A stretch of 64,000 nucleotides of DNA from Undaria pinnatifida (GCA_012845835.1 JABAKD010000017.1:6317151-6381150); one strand, 5' to 3'. Positions 1-12,692 are shown, counted from the first letter of the stretch. Translations and numbers: made by a program. The notes: generated by a model not told the origin, from the sequence alone.

Positions 1-75
1 ATCATGATGTTATCATGATGTTATTATCGGGTTATGGCAATGTTATGATGACGTTATTACGATGTTATGATATAT
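1..75. repeat. Degenerate ATGTTATGATG tandem repeat
   Basis: Irregular repeats of atgttat/atgatg fill the first 75 bases and are cut by the window edge. Confidence 0.6.
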
Positions 76-228
76 CCCCATTTTTTCCTCCCGTGTTTTG
101 ACGACTACCAACACTGACTCTGTATCTCGCTGTCAAAATGCTTCACAGTGCAATATTTAGTCGCGGTGTGGGTTTCCGTTCAAATGCGGATTCACAACAA
201 CGCACAAAATATGTATGACGAACAAGGG

Positions 229-352
229 GGTCACTCGTGCCAGTGACCCTCAGCCACTTCATGAAAACGGCCCAAAAGGTGTATTTGGAATAGTGTGATA
301 CTGATCTGAATGCTGGTCTGTAGGCCAAACGCAGCCCTCTCTACCGCAGCCT
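229..352. mobile_element. Family B element, remnant
   Basis: Has the palindrome form ggtcactcgtgccagtgacc at 229-248 and an end ctctctaccgcagcctt near 337-352. The left end is missing. Confidence 0.4.
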
Positions 353-356
353 TCGT

Positions 357-600
357 TCGAGGTGCACCAACCATTGATTTTGCCTTCTGGATATCCAACT
401 TTTAACTCTATGCCCAGGCCGAAAAATTATTTTTAGAAGAGTAAAAAGCGCAACTCGGCGAACAATGCTATGTGGTCCTAGATATTAGAAAACGCGAAAA
501 AGGAGTGAGATTCCGACGATTGTTTTGAGTTGAGGAGCACAGTCATTCCGACTAAAAACAAGTTAACAAACAAATAGTATACCCCAACACCTCTATCTTA
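357..600. mobile_element. Family A element, diverged remnant
   Basis: Shares gaggtgcacca at its left side, a gcccagg match, and attccgacgat...gagttgaggagc with family A, but the ends are eroded. Confidence 0.4.
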
Positions 601-619
601 GCACCAGGTCTAGTCCTCA

Positions 620-1671
620 ATCAAATATTTTTCATGGGGTGAGACGAAAGGGCAACCCGACGACGACATCCATGGCCGAGATAGACATATAAATCAGGCA
701 TATTCAAGAATGACATTCTGAAGAGTTTGGACTAGGGAGCCCCGCCATATATAAATAGCATGCACAAAGCGCTCCCTTCAAAGTAGCAAGCGTCTGCGGA
801 TGAGACAACTTCGACACATGGGTAGCAGTCCATGTGAATCCCCGAAGGATACCTACTACGGCTAATCCTCTGACCTGGAGAGAACGCCCCTCCCGGTATA
901 ATACATAGATTCGATGATCGGTGGCACAGTCAAATAATGACGCAGCATCATCCGGATTGTATAGGATAGACCCCAAGATTGAAACAAGCTCGGGTTCGAA
1001 ATATTAGAACCCGAATATCTTAAATAATGTATCGGAACCGACATCATTCGTTCGGACCTCCAATTTCAATCGGAGGGGAGAGAGAGAGGGCGCGAAGAAA
1101 TAGTTCCAGAACGCCCCACTTCCAAATCATTCATGCTTTCTACTTTTTATGACACGATTCTAGCTGCAACGATTGCTGCGCCACGCTAAGCAGTCACCCC
1201 CCCGGGGGCTTCGGTACATTGAGGTCACCACTCTCTCGATTCGTCGGCAGGAGACCTCATTCCAACCAACATTGACACCGGTTAACCTTAGGCAGACCTA
1301 CAGAACACATGGCTATAAAGTATTACGTATTATTGTTGGTACGCCGTAGATGCCGTACACTCCTATCAGGTAATATAGCACCAGGCATTTGAGTCTGTTT
1401 GCGGTGCGGCGTCTGACCCATTCCACGACACGGGTATCACCTTTCATCTCAAAAACATTCGCCGAATGACGGGGCTACTTACCCTATTATGAAAATCGTC
1501 TTAGTGTCATTTCTGCGTTCAATGTGATTAATCTTTTGTTTATACTCATGCCATGGGGTTTGTCGGCCGGGCTGCCCCTTTCAGTTCATACTTCGACACA
1601 GGTTTTTGTTGAGTTGCACCTGGAGCTACTCCAGCCAGGGGCTTCTGAAGAGAGCGTAGTTCAACTGACCG
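620..1671. other. No gene recognised
   Basis: Only short, codon-poor open frames. A gagagagaggg run lies near 1080 and a cccccgggggc palindrome near 1198. Nothing else stands out. Confidence 0.5.
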
Positions 1672-1905
1672 AAGCTACGGTAGGGGGGGGCACCCTCGGG
1701 GCCTTTCTGTTTCTGCAGCGGCCTGAGGTCGCTCGCGCGAGTGACCCGCCTGTCCCTGCCTGTGTTGTCTGGTTACCTGTATCCTTCTGTTATAATTCTG
1801 CGATGCGTATGAATCCGGAACGCAATGGTTAGCTGCGCTGCTCCAAGCGAAACATCGAAAATATTATCGGCATTGAGGTACAGTTAGTCACTCGTGCGAA
1901 TGGCG
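1672..1905. mobile_element. Family B element
   Basis: Left end gctacggtagggggggg, inner palindrome ggtcgctcgcgcgagtgacc at 1727-1746, second half-palindrome agtcactcgtgcgaa near 1888. It abuts a family A copy, which seems to have replaced its right end. Confidence 0.7.
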
Positions 1906-2161
1906 GCACGTGTTACGGTAGAGGTGCACCACTTTTTTCGGAGGTTTCCTCGAATTTGGAGCTTAAGACCTCTCCCACAAAAAAATATTTGAAGATAAGT
2001 AAAACTGCTACCGGATGAACAGGTCCCAAGGCCTAGATACACGACAAGAATCATGCCTAAAAATGACCTATTTCCGACGATAGTATTAGTAGGTTATGGA
2101 GCCTCGTCATTCAAAATCCATTTTCGCCAAAAAATGGTATACCACTACCGTGGCATGCATC
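1906..2161 (+). mobile_element. Family A element
   Basis: Left end gtgttacggtagaggtgcacc, internal gagcttaagacctctccc and ctgctaccggatgaa, right end ccactaccgtggcatgc. An open frame of 171 codons begins inside it and is not considered a gene. Confidence 0.8.
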
Positions 2162-3781
2162 TGGCTCAAATCCCTTGGTGAAAAAGTGGGTATGATAGAG
2201 TACTATACATACAATACCGTAGCCCTGGCCATTAATTCCTTACCAATCGACATCCTCCCAGTCGGTGTTGAACACCACAAACAACAACGAAAAGGGAATG
2301 CAAGTCGCGCTTCCTTAGGGAAGGCAATTCCTGCTGCGTTATGTCATGGCGAATTGAGATCGACCCGGAACATGAACCATACGGTGGTTGTTCTTGGCTT
2401 ACTATTTGGAACTGGGTGCTATATTGACTTACTGCTGTTCGATCAGAGACGCAGGCTATGCAAAATTGCACCTGGATTTCATGTCCCTGCCATAATGAGT
2501 TATCGACTTCCACGCCTCGTCGAAGACACTAACTACAATACATATGTGCGTTTATCTCGAACACACCGTATTCCAAGATCCACCAACGAAAGGAACACGG
2601 CTGAACGGTGATAATCTACCGTAGCACGGCTGGAAAACGATGCCCGAAAACCTTTCTATATTCTCGGGATTCGGTGGTCCGCTCTTGAAAAAAATAGGAA
2701 CAAGTAATTCAACGCGTTAAAACTTAGATTCATTCTGGTTTCTGGTAGTGGTTAACTACGAGTGTGGTCCAAGTCGAGGCTCATCATGTTGTCTGCATCC
2801 TGTAAGATGGCATACACAATAAACATATGTATATGTAGAGACATTCCACGGTGTGGGAGTTGCACTTTTTGGGGCAAACGTTTCCGGCCGGCGAAGCTCC
2901 CCAAGCGAGGAACTGCCGGTTAAACCGATACGCTTTCGAGTACAATGATTTGAGGACTACGAGGGCACAGAAGAGTTGTTGGTGTGATTGCGCGGGAACG
3001 AATGTATCCGAGGCCATGTTTCGGGTATGGTATTGAGCTCTTGGCGTTGGGAGCTTAGGAACGGCCACTGCACCCCTACCGTGCGATAACGCTTTATGAT
3101 ATCCACGATAAACCAAAGAGGACAAATTGGCACTCTGGATTGCCGCTGTTAAAACAATGCTCGCAATGTTGGCCTCGTACACCGGACGTAGTTTCGGAGA
3201 CATGTTACTCATCCGTCTCTACCGGAAGCAAAGAAGGTCTTCAAGAGGGCACTGCCTGAACTTGAAACGAGAGCTGATCTGTAGAAAGCACTCTGCACGG
3301 CAATCGTGGGCAGGTCAGCTAGCACGAAAATACAAGACTCCGTTGTTTTTGAAGACATCAAATCCACATCCTTTTGCATTTATCAAGGCTGCACTTGGTG
3401 AGTAGCAACCCTCTTGACCACCAGGGGAATGCTATAGATTACACTCACAACTAACTGGTACACAAAAACACAAGAAATACATGCCCCAGATATCGGCCCG
3501 CAGACGGCGGCAATTCGGCCCCCAGATGGCTAAAAATGTTTAGGCACATACATATTACCCCTACATCCCTATCGTTTACACCGAACCACGTGCAGTACAC
3601 CTGCTACATCCCCGGCAACAACGATCAAAATAGCTGGAGCGCGGTGGTCCAACTGGGGCTATCGCGATCACATATATTCTATAATTTGTCAGATAAGATC
3701 GACTGTTAAACTACGGAGGGTAAACATACGGTATCACCAGCATATGTAACCACCGCCACGACCTTTTCTCCTGCCACCAAG
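2162..3781. other. No gene recognised
   Basis: Open frames of up to 142 codons exist on both strands but have no recognisable domain, overlap each other and lack family similarity in the window. Confidence 0.45.
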
Positions 3782-3907
3782 TCCACGCAAGCGGGGCGTA
3801 CACGTATGCGTAAAAATCTAGACACATGGAAGATCAATGACAAATCCACTCAAGCGGGGCGTACACATATGCTTAACAAGCTAGACATATGGAAGAACAA
3901 TGAAAAC
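3782..3907 (+). repeat. 63-bp tandem duplication
   Basis: Two units, 3782-3844 and 3845-3907, both starting tccac-caagcggggcgtacac and both containing ctagaca-atggaag. Confidence 0.85.
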
Positions 3908-4464
3908 GAGTGCGGCTTGGCCGATTGGCGCGTTTGAGAAGGGCCGCGGTATTTGTGCACGGTCTGCGATGTCTGAATCTTGAAGAAGAAATTTAGGTTA
4001 TCAGCCGAACAAGCACAGCTCTGACAAGCCCAACCATGTAGACTGGGCCGGCTGATCGTGTCTAAACACATCCAACAATAGTCATACATCTGTTTTTCCC
4101 ATACTGATTGTATGCGCATAAAAAATCACACCATAAAAAATACACGAGGAACAAATCACTCCGGGCACAGTCAATATTTGGAGCAATGCATTCAAAAGAT
4201 GACCCAAGACCGAATAGAGCCTGAAAGCAAAGTGTACTAACGACGGCATTTCGTTTGGTTCCTGCTACCGAGGTCCCCCAAGCTCTAACCCGCCAAGGAA
4301 CACTCTAGCTGTCATACATGCACAACGAAGCTCTGCTCGAACTGGACAGGGCGCAAGCACAATGCGACTGCTCGCTGCTACACAATGTTACCGTGGGGCG
4401 GTTCGGGTAGACGTGCACACGCCATTCTTAACCACTGTTTAAAGCTAGGAGGAATTCATACAGG

Positions 4465-5369
4465 TTACTGGTGAAGCAGTGCGAAGTCAGTGCCTAGAGC
4501 ATCCAACACGCGGTAGTCCTCAACGGTTCCGCGGAACGCGCCGTACCCCTCCATAACCTCACTGCCGTTAACGTCCAAGATAGGGCGGGCCGTCTCGCCC
4601 AAAATTCCGGACAAGTTCGGATTGTCGATGGCAAGGCCGTCTAGGCCGACGTCCATCTGCCAGAACTCCAGGTAAGGGAGGACACGGCCGTCCCAGTTAA
4701 TTTCACCCCCCTCCTGGTAGCCAAAGCCGACGTTCAGACGGAGGTCGACGGTGGGAGTCATGAGCTTGAAGATGGCGTGGATGGACTGCACCTCCGCCAG
4801 GCCGTTTTCGGCAACGTATTTAGCGCACCAGTCAGGCGCCGCCATCTGGTCGAAACTGAGGACCCACTCCTCGAACGTAGCGGCCGAGAGGTCACGTCCT
4901 CCGTCCAACATCTCGGCGTACATGCGAGCCCAGAGCTTGTCCCCGCCGAACTGCCGGCATTCCACCGGCAGGTTCGAGGCGGAGATGTCGATACCGTCGT
5001 TCACGTACGCGGCTCTCGTGGGAACGAGCAGCTGGTTAGCATACTGTCCGTTTGCGACGGCGCGCAGGCCGCCGTTGGCGAGGCAGACCGATTGCCCATC
5101 AGGACAGCCGCTGGTGACGGTTGTGTAGGGATCCTTTACTTTGATCGCAAGGGAGTTCCCGTCCGAGATTAGACTGAGACCCGTGACCAGCTGGCGGTCG
5201 GGGAATTCATCGCGGTCTGGGGCAGTGAGGCGGACGTTGACGTGGAAGTCCGCGTCGGTGTCTTTGACGAGGCAGTACCATCCGCCATCGACCCCAGACC
5301 AGTTGATGCGCTGGCCTCGGAGGCCCTGCATATGCGGCTCACCGCACAGACTGCTTCCGGTCGGGCACA
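4465..5369 (-). CDS. Gene 1 exon 3 (VWD/root-cap-like domain)
   Basis: Open from the acceptor CGCAG at 5370-5374 to the TAA at 4465-4467. Visible landmarks: C-x6-C-G-E-P-H-M-Q-G at 67-81, a W-S-G-V-D-G-G-W-Y-C block at 89-98, H-V-N-V near 108-111, and a D-R-Q-L-V-T-G block followed by S-D-G-N-S-L. This order resembles the GDP-x-x-x-G start and LHxN strand of plant root-cap and VWD domains. The C-terminal half (S-N-L-P-V-E-C-R-Q-F-G-G to the end) has no domain I recognise. The exon looks GC-rich compared with its AT-leaning surroundings, and the frame stays open for 300 codons. Confidence 0.88.
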
Positions 5370-8234
5370 CTGCGGTCCGTTCATTTTTACATGCACGAAC
5401 GAGAGAGAATTGGACACGAGGTTATAACGGGCTGCTTCCGTGTGCGAGACTATGATTGTTAGAATCAACTTCCCTGCCAAAGGTACCATGCTCGTTCGCA
5501 AGTTCTGCTTCATCCCCCGAAAAAGGGGGTTACGTAAATGCCGTGGGAACGGATGTCCTCCCCGACAACGATGTGCATCCGAGGTGCACGGTTACCATTG
5601 CGCGCCCGCATAGTCTATGCACGTACGCGATGAACCGAACTATAGCGAAAACGACCTACCTATTGGGTCTTCAAGAGCGCGTTCCAGATCCAGGAAGAAG
5701 AACAAGGGCACCGGAAAAACAGACATGGGAAGCAGGGCAAACGTTGGAGGGATGCCATGTTCGGGTGTGTTTCGTGGATCATATCACAGTATTATGAGAG
5801 TATTATAAGACTAGTATAAGGCCAAAGATACGGTAGGGGGATTATGTTGTTTTGAAGTTTATTTTGTTACGGTAGCTCGGAGTCACTCGCGCGAGTGATC
5901 TCCCTGTTCCTTGCGGCGATAGGCTTTCGTGAGCTGTTTTAACTTTCCGAAATTAGTCCGTAATGGCATGGTGAGCTACGTTACGCTAAACCAACCACCT
6001 AACGTGTGATGGCCAGCGCGGTACAGAGTCCCCCCTGCGAGTATGAGAGTATGATAGTGAACACCAGGTAGAGAGAAAGGAGATATACCCGATACCGCAG
6101 CCTTGCTCACCAGTCCATGCGCACAAACAGCGCCTATCCTCGATAGCCGCACCGGTTGGGGCTGCTCGTGTAAACTCTTTACACGTGGTTGATGAAAGTT
6201 CGAGTACCGCACCCCGTGTCAGGCGATGGTTTGTTGGTCAAGCGATACCAGTGTCTTAGTTATCGAAAACAGACGTTTATATTGTTGCAGACAAACTCGG
6301 ACCTTTGGTACATGTACGGCTGAATCAATGCCTGCTCGCAAGTAAACGTGACTCCATTTGATGCTACGGCAGTTTTTGCCGTGTAATTCAATACGGTGGC
6401 ACGTGGTGACCATCTCGATCAGTCCCACGCCGAGAGTAACACGCGTTTGCTGAGACTGAGCGGCCGGAACGCTCTCTGTCGTGTAAAGGGAAGGCTATAA
6501 GATGTGTTCCCAGATGAGATCGCCTTCCTGTGATTGCGACGGATCCCCGACCGCAAGGCAACCGCTTGGAGCACGGTACCGTCGCCCCAAATAAGCGAAA
6601 TATCAGCAAACCATCCTTTCCATCTGTGCCAAGCAATGCGTGCGCCGCTCGAGCGAACATCTATCGCGCATGATTAATGTCCCTGCGCGTGCTTGGTACG
6701 TCGTTATTTAATTGCTTTCCTCGCGTATACGGACGGAATTATGGCTGCATCGATCCTGCTGCATGACACAAAGAGCTACTCCGAGTTCTGGCAGTTCTGG
6801 GCCATTTTTATCGACGTGGACAGCGACCCTGAGCTGCTTGAATCAGTATCCAGAGAAAAAATCTCCGTTGTAATTTCGAATGATGCTTTGAACAACAGCT
6901 TAGTGGGAAATGCCCTATGCGGCGAACGCAAACATATAAACAAACTCACTGCAGCAATTGTCGCCGGCCGTGTCCATCCCACAGTTGCCGGTGACCTTTC
7001 GATCCGATGAAGTGTAGTTGCACCCCTGAAAGAACAAGAACAGCAGCCGAAACATGACATTGCAGCAAAACTGTGTTGGAATTAGCGCTGCACGTCGCGT
7101 TTTCGTAGCTCCTGACAACGTTTGCAACACTAGTAGCAGGTTTAGTGTGCTGACGGCCTGGACACTTGCGGCACCACTCAAAATGGGGTAGAAAACGCCT
7201 GTGCAGTTGCTGGAGTTGCGTGGGGATGGGAACCTGCCCCGACTGCTGCAGCGTGTGTTGTTCGGTTGTCCCACCGGAACGAACCGACGGTCCTAAGGCG
7301 TAACGTTGGTGATGGCACGTTTCACGGTGGGGGTGCACGGTGCACCATCTGGTTTATGAGGTTCCTCGCTTGTCGAGCTCGATACTCAACCCTGAACACT
7401 GATTGTGACAAAAAATGAAAGTGCAACGCCCCGAACACCATCATCATGTGATCGGTAAAGCATGAAAAAAACGAGCGAAACGAAAAGGACTTTCCAACGG
7501 TGTTGGCTTAAGGAGGTGCGATGTAAACAAATCTGTTTTGATGAAAAAACAATTCCCCACCTTTTTTTGAGTTATTAAGAAGTCGCCAATTACTGAAAAA
7601 TATTGGCCATAATTAATGGCGACTCTGTCGTCGCAGCCGTTTGATGGGATGCCCTTTCCGTAAATGATCTCACAGAATGGAGTCCTTAGCTACGATAGAG
7701 CCAGCTTTTTTGCTTTTATTTTCTGATTTACGGGGCTCCTTAACCAAAACCGTCAGAAAAACGACATTTATTTTGTTTTTCATCGTTCGCGTCGTGTACC
7801 TAAACCACGGGAGTTTTCACCTGGGAGCGGTACTAACAAACTAGTTTAACTTTATCTCCGAAGCAGTTTTGGGAGAGGTCTTAAGCTCCCAAATTGAGGA
7901 ATCTCCGAAAAAAAGTGGTTGACCTCTATCGTAGCACGCGTGAGCCGTCATTTGCTCTTCGGTGAGATTCGGCCTCTTGCGCAAAGAGCGCGTTTCATAG
8001 AAGCACCAAACCGCTTTATGTAGAACACTACTGCGCCTGGTCACAAAAAGCTGAGACAGTGCGCAGTCGGTGCGATGCTTACCACTTGTATTTACTTTGA
8101 ACTCTGCGACTTACATCCCCCGAGTTCTTGCCGCTGCATGCATTTCGTTGCTTTTGCTTGGTGCTGGTTCCCATACAATGCTGCGGGCAGGACAAGGCCA
8201 GGAGCCCCATCGCCACCATCGTGGAAGTGTGCAT
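4465..8234 (-). CDS. Gene 1: secreted cysteine-rich VWD/root-cap-like protein, three exons, 366 aa
   Basis: The predicted mRNA joins 8234-8115, 7025-6950 and 5369-4465 (minus strand). Coding length is 1101 nt. Introns are 1089 and 1580 nt with donors GTAAGT and GTGAGT and acceptors TTCTTTCAG and CGCAG; phases are 0 and 1. The same structure is found independently in genes 2 and 3, which is the strongest support. The protein should enter the secretory pathway: hydrophobic N-terminus at about residues 6-16, then a four-cysteine module (41-65), then a long domain starting near residue 67 with C-G-E-P-H. Twelve cysteines follow the signal region (33, 42, 55, 64, 65, 67, 74, 98, 154, 161, 203, 247), an even number that would suit disulfides. 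The function is unknown; extracellular matrix or surface role is inferred. Intron 1 holds a family A element and intron 2 a family B element. It is divergent with gene 2. Confidence 0.8.
5825..6106. mobile_element. Family B element in gene 1 intron 2
   Basis: Left end gatacggtaggggg, palindrome gagtcactcgcgcgagtgatc at 5880-5900, right end gataccgcagcctt. Confidence 0.75.
6950..7025 (-). CDS. Gene 1 exon 2 (four-cysteine module)
   Basis: Twenty-five codons plus one base. The acceptor has a strong pyrimidine tract (TGTTCTTGTTCTTTCAG) and the donor is GTGAGT. The module starts G-C-N-Y, has the third cysteine pattern C-G-M-D and ends A-G-D-N-C-C. The leftover A joins TG of exon 3 to give ATG (Met66). 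Confidence 0.8.
7685..7940 (-). mobile_element. Family A element in gene 1 intron 1
   Basis: Left end gctacgatagagcc, internal ggggctccttaacc and gagaggtcttaagctccc, right end gacctctatcgtagcacgcg. Confidence 0.85.
8115..8234 (-). CDS. Gene 1 exon 1 (signal peptide)
   Basis: Forty codons, too short to stand out as an open frame. It starts MHTSTMVAMGLLALSC and ends S-G-D followed directly by GTAAGT. The start at 8234 was preferred over the in-frame ATG at 8219 because it aligns with the starts of genes 2 and 3 (G-L-L at residues 10-13 in all three). The exon shares the A-C-x-G-x-x-S/T-G-D ending and the lysine/glutamine-rich stretch before it with the other two copies. Confidence 0.75.
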
Positions 8235-9502
8235 TACACTGTGTCCTGTTCAAACGGCGTATGGATGGAACGGACAACGAACATGTTGTACAACCGAGCG
8301 CGGCAGAAAGAGATGAGACGCAGCGTCATGTGCGGCGTGACGAGAAATTTCATTATTACTGCATATGCCGTCGTTGCACTATCGTCAAACCTTACCAAGC
8401 CGAGGTGTGGTGCATGGCAGCAGCAGTGTATGTACGTGGTTAAATAACAGATGAGATGGCATTCGCAACACGCGCTGGCAGACGCTCGCACCAGCAAAGC
8501 AACTACTAGATGTGTGTACACTGTGCCCACCACGCCTGCGCGGACGGCTCATTAAATCGACATAGACTTTTCTTTTTACTGAGAACACAGTCTTGATTGC
8601 GGACTTGAAAATATAGGCGAGTGTATTTCGCATTGGGGTATAACGGCCTGCTTCACCCTGTGTCACTCAGCTGAGAGGCAAACGCAAAACACTCTCGGGT
8701 GTAGTGGCAGTTTCAGTACGTAAGAACCACTCGGAAGGGAGGTATGTGCTGAGAGCGAGAGGGAGAGGGGAATAAAGAGAGGTAGAGGGATTAGAGATAC
8801 GAAACAGGTGACGTTCGAGCCAACCTGTAACAACATTGGTAGAACGCTCAAGCGCAACGGATGGTGTCGACGGACGGACCACGATTTCGCCCCGCCGTTG
8901 CCAAGCATGTATGTGGCATATCTCAAAACGTCTATTCAGAGGAACGGGATGGGCAGTTACCTCATTCGTAAAACAATTGTCATGGTGTTAGTGCACGACT
9001 GACTGTGGAGTCCAAGAAGCAAGACAGTTAGAGGGCGTCGTTTGCTCGGAATGCCCAACGTAGGGTACGCCGTCAAGACTGCTTCCGTGCGTATACGACA
9101 CGAAGAAAAGTTGTAGCTGTCCCGTACGAAGATTGACCACAGTTCGTTCACTTGTCAACAAAGTGTATTGAATCTAGCGGTGGGATGCAGTCTGACTGTC
9201 TATCACCACATCGAGTCATCTTATTGTCTGTCTCGAACGTGAAGTTTCTATTCTAGGTACCGCTAGATGATTGGCGCATAATTTTCCTGGATATCTCTTG
9301 AAATCTCCGCACCTTTCTCTAATCTACTAATATAGACTACTACTGTAAACTAGAGACCAAATTGCATTCACGCAACGAGTGTACTCCGCGAGCTGTGGTC
9401 GATGTACTCCCGCGTAGAACACACGTTCACCGGCCACTCCTGGCTCGTTGCACTACCAACTGTACTGGCGCTGTTGAGAAAGCACGGACCGTCGACTGGC
9501 CT
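8235..9502. other. Upstream region of gene 1; no other gene recognised
   Basis: Holds a purine-rich run near 8740-8800 (gagagcgagagggagagg). Any gene 1 promoter would lie at its left end; no clear core element was seen. Confidence 0.4.
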
Positions 9503-9560
9503 GTGCTACGACAGAGGTAGCGCTATTGGCTGAAAACACTATTTCTGAAAAACGGGGATT
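9503..9560 (-). mobile_element. Family A end fragment
   Basis: gtgctacgacagaggtagc followed by gctgaaaacactatttctgaa matches the family A left end in reverse orientation; the rest is absent. Confidence 0.45.
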
Positions 9561-10409
9561 CAGAACCCCAAGTAGTCGAAGTTTCATTTTTTTTTGTCGG
9601 CAAATGTTTTTGATATAGTCTATGGCACAGGATTATTGTGTTTGCGGGTGATGGCGCGTTACTTTTTCTCCTCAAAAAGGTTTGGGCGGGGCATAGGTTT
9701 CCTCAAGAGAGCAGCCTGCAGGAACATAAAGAGTACCGTTGCACGCATCGACTTGTTATATTTCAACACGCGCATACCTTTGGTTTACCTGCTACGTACC
9801 AGGGGACCCGTCTTCGAATCAACCACATCGGGTTTGTCCGGAGTGCCACGTAGGCCCCCTAATCCAAAGTAACAACAACATATTTTTACCAGAAGATCGT
9901 GTGGAAAGTCGTCCCGCTTGCTTGATATTTGATACGCGAGAGAGACTGCCTACTATTTTTTGGGAGATCATCGCAGTGACATGTTGGTATGGTGGCGTGT
10001 GTGACCGCTGACGGGAGGGACACAACCCCGACACAAGTGAATTTCGTGACATTTGCCTGACGAAAATAGGGGATGACGTATCGTTCAGAGAAGGGTGGTG
10101 GAAGAAGACGACATACTACTGTAGCTCGAACCTCAAGTGTCTTCTATTGATTGTGTGCTTTCAGACGTTCACGAGAGATCAAGAACTCGCCGGGTGTTTT
10201 CCCGCCCAGTTCGCAAACTAAATTCTCGATCGATTGATGCTAATATCCAGAATCTCCACACCAATATGGCCGTCATGGTCCATACGTACATACACATACC
10301 GTGCGTGTGCGCAACAACAGTTGATGCGTACGGAAATAGCTTCACGATCATCATACCTGAGGGTAAACGCGGCGACTGAACGTAGATGTGGATAGCACCA
10401 GATGAGAAG

Positions 10410-10560
10410 ACGGTGATATTTCTGTGAGAGGGGGCGGGGAAGGGATGTGCGCCTTCCGTCGAGAAGAGGAAGGGAAGCTTAGGAGTGGCGTTGTGGGGTT
10501 GAGCAGATGTGTCGGCTTGGGGAGGAGGAGGAGAGCAGGAGGAGAGCAGGAGGGGACACG
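10410..10560 (+). repeat. G/A-rich low-complexity tract
   Basis: Purine-rich with repeated ggaggagagcagg units (near 10518-10550). The flanks 9561-10409 and 10561-10949 show no gene. Confidence 0.6.
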
Positions 10561-10949
10561 TCGTTCTAAGTTGTTGCCTACTGCTGTACCTTCGGACACT
10601 TTAATTAGCAGACAGCTTGGTTCCGATTACACAGTTGCAGTAGGCAAATGTTTCTACGTAACACTTTCATGTGGGAGGCATTTTAGTCGCACCACATAAG
10701 GGAACACATATGTATCTGGGTCTCATATATATTATAAAAATCAAATATATATACCACATACATGTCAAGCATACAAGTCTTTGTATGGCTGGAATCCTAG
10801 TTTCTGGGCACCACATGGTCATGCTCACGATATTAATATGGAAATCCTTGAGATCACGAGATCACGACAAGTGAGTTGAGCCGTCGTTTCATTTTCCCCG
10901 TTTCCGACCATCGCTCCTGTTTTACCAGGTTCGCGGAGTAACATGTTTG

Positions 10950-11665
10950 GAAAATACAATTACACTCCATCTGTCTGTGAGATCGAAGATTTTGTCAATA
11001 CTCAAATTCTTGCTAGCTGTGTGTTATGCTCCGATCGCGTTTATTACTGGGTGTGTATCCACAATAAGGATATAGGCCGGTCACTCCCCTTAGACCTGCA
11101 TTCAGTGTACCTTTTACCAGGGTCAACAGGGTGATGTCACCCTATCTGTGCGCGGACACTATAAATAAATCCCGTTTTCGAGGGCGACCACATCTGACGG
11201 CTGTGTGTGGATGGAATGCATCAGTTCATCATATACATCGCCTCAATGTCGTAACACCGGTGAGGGGAGGGCAGGGTGTTCAAGCGGAGTCCAACAGTTG
11301 ACCGATTCTTCGATCGCCCCCCCCAAGACCAGCGGTTTTCTTCAACGAACGTTCATGGCTGCTCAACAAAAGAAATGATACCATATAACGAAAAGTATCC
11401 ACATATTTCATTGTGTGCAACGGTCTATGGCTCGATGACGTCGGGGTGTCGAGGGACTCTGTATTTCAGCAGGTACGACTGGGAGCTGGTTTGAAAGCCG
11501 GCGATTTCGTGAAAGAAAGGTTGGGAGGGCTACCGTAGAGCACGACTCAGTTTCAGGTCGCACAAATATAGACTATAGGAGCTTACTGTTCGCGTGGTGC
11601 TAGATTTAGGCGATGAGGCGGGTGGCGGGAAAGGATGGGGCAAGGTGAGAGGTTAACTTAGAATT
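10950..11665 (-). mobile_element. Family C element interrupted by a family F repeat
   Basis: Starts with the conserved AT-rich end and the ctgtgagatcgaagat block, continues through gtgtgttatgctccgatcgcg, ggtcaacagggtgatg and ctgtgcgcggacactata to about 11285, then resumes as gatttaggcgatgaggcggg near 11605-11660. The interruption carries family F. Confidence 0.7.
11330..11560 (+). repeat. Family F repeat, copy 1
   Basis: Matches 46373-46612 over ttcttcaacgaacgt-tcatggctgctc, gggagctggttt and ccggcgatttcgt-aaagaaa. It lies inside a family C copy, so it is the younger insertion or a C-borne module. Confidence 0.65.
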
Positions 11666-11714
11666 GAAGAAAAACATGGTATGTAGTAGTCTATATAAAA
11701 TTCCCGACCACCTA

Positions 11715-12692
11715 CACGATCGCCTAGACCTTGCACCACGCGTATAACAAACTGCTACATATCATTGATCTCAGAGCCGAAGTGTATTTGAATATTATTT
11801 GTAACCTACACCTCCTAAAAATCCCCCCCCTCTTGCTTTCCCTTACTCAAACGCCCCACCAAATATCGAAATCCGCCACATTAATAAACACTTCACGCAC
11901 AGGATATCACCTCATTATCTTTCGAGGGCCATCTATGCCGCTGTGTTTCCCCCCCCCCCCCCCACGTCGAACGCCCCCTTTTTCCCCATCACCCGCACCT
12001 TCGCCTAGACCTAGCACCACACGTATAACAAACCCCTCACCTAAAGCCGTCCCCCCCTCCCCCCCCCCCGCCCCCACCCCTCCCCGCCCCCACCCCCCAC
12101 CCTTCTCCCCCCCCAACCCATCCCAACCCCACCCCCTCGAACACTCCACCCTATCTTTACTCACTGATTGTACGAATTACCCCAGGATATACATGATAAA
12201 CTGATGTATAATTTCCAAAAATGTCACATTTATCCCCTCAAATTAATGTATAGTTTCCAGGCACATATTGAGCTGCCCCCCCCACCCCCCCCGCCCCCAA
12301 TAATATACTGGTGCCAAAACCGTCAGATTTATCCCCTCGAAATAATTTATAGCTTACATGCACAAATGGCCCCTTTCTCCCCCCCCCCCCCCCCCGCCCC
12401 CTTCCAAACCCGCTCGATTTTGATCATAACCAGGCCCCCCCTTTCCCTTCACAGCTGTCAGATTTTGTCCCCCTCAGAAACGGGTGTTATAGTTTCCGCG
12501 CACAGACTGACTAAAATCATCCTGTTGACCCTGATAGCTACACTGTAGTTGTAAGGGGAGTCGCCTACCTATATCCTTAATGAGGACACACAACTCGTAA
12601 TGCGCGCGGTCGGAGTATCACACACAGCTTGCAAAGATGAGTTTCGACGAAATCTTCGATCTCACAGCTGGAGTGTATTTTAATTTCTATAA
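11715..12692 (+). mobile_element. Family C element with long C tracts
   Basis: Begins atcgcctagaccttgcacca, includes C homopolymers at about 11949-11964, 12043-12140, 12277-12298 and 12378-12396, repeated gtcagattt-tcccc units, and ends cacagctggagtgtatttta. Proline-rich open frames here are by-products of the C runs. Confidence 0.8.

Noticed and set aside
2096-2611. 171-codon open frame
   Set aside because: Begins inside a family A element and an opposing frame overlaps it; no domain.
6693-7010. Plus-strand open frame of 105 codons that reads rather like a protein
   Set aside because: It overlaps the well-supported minus-strand exon 2 of gene 1, has no recognised domain and no second copy in the window.
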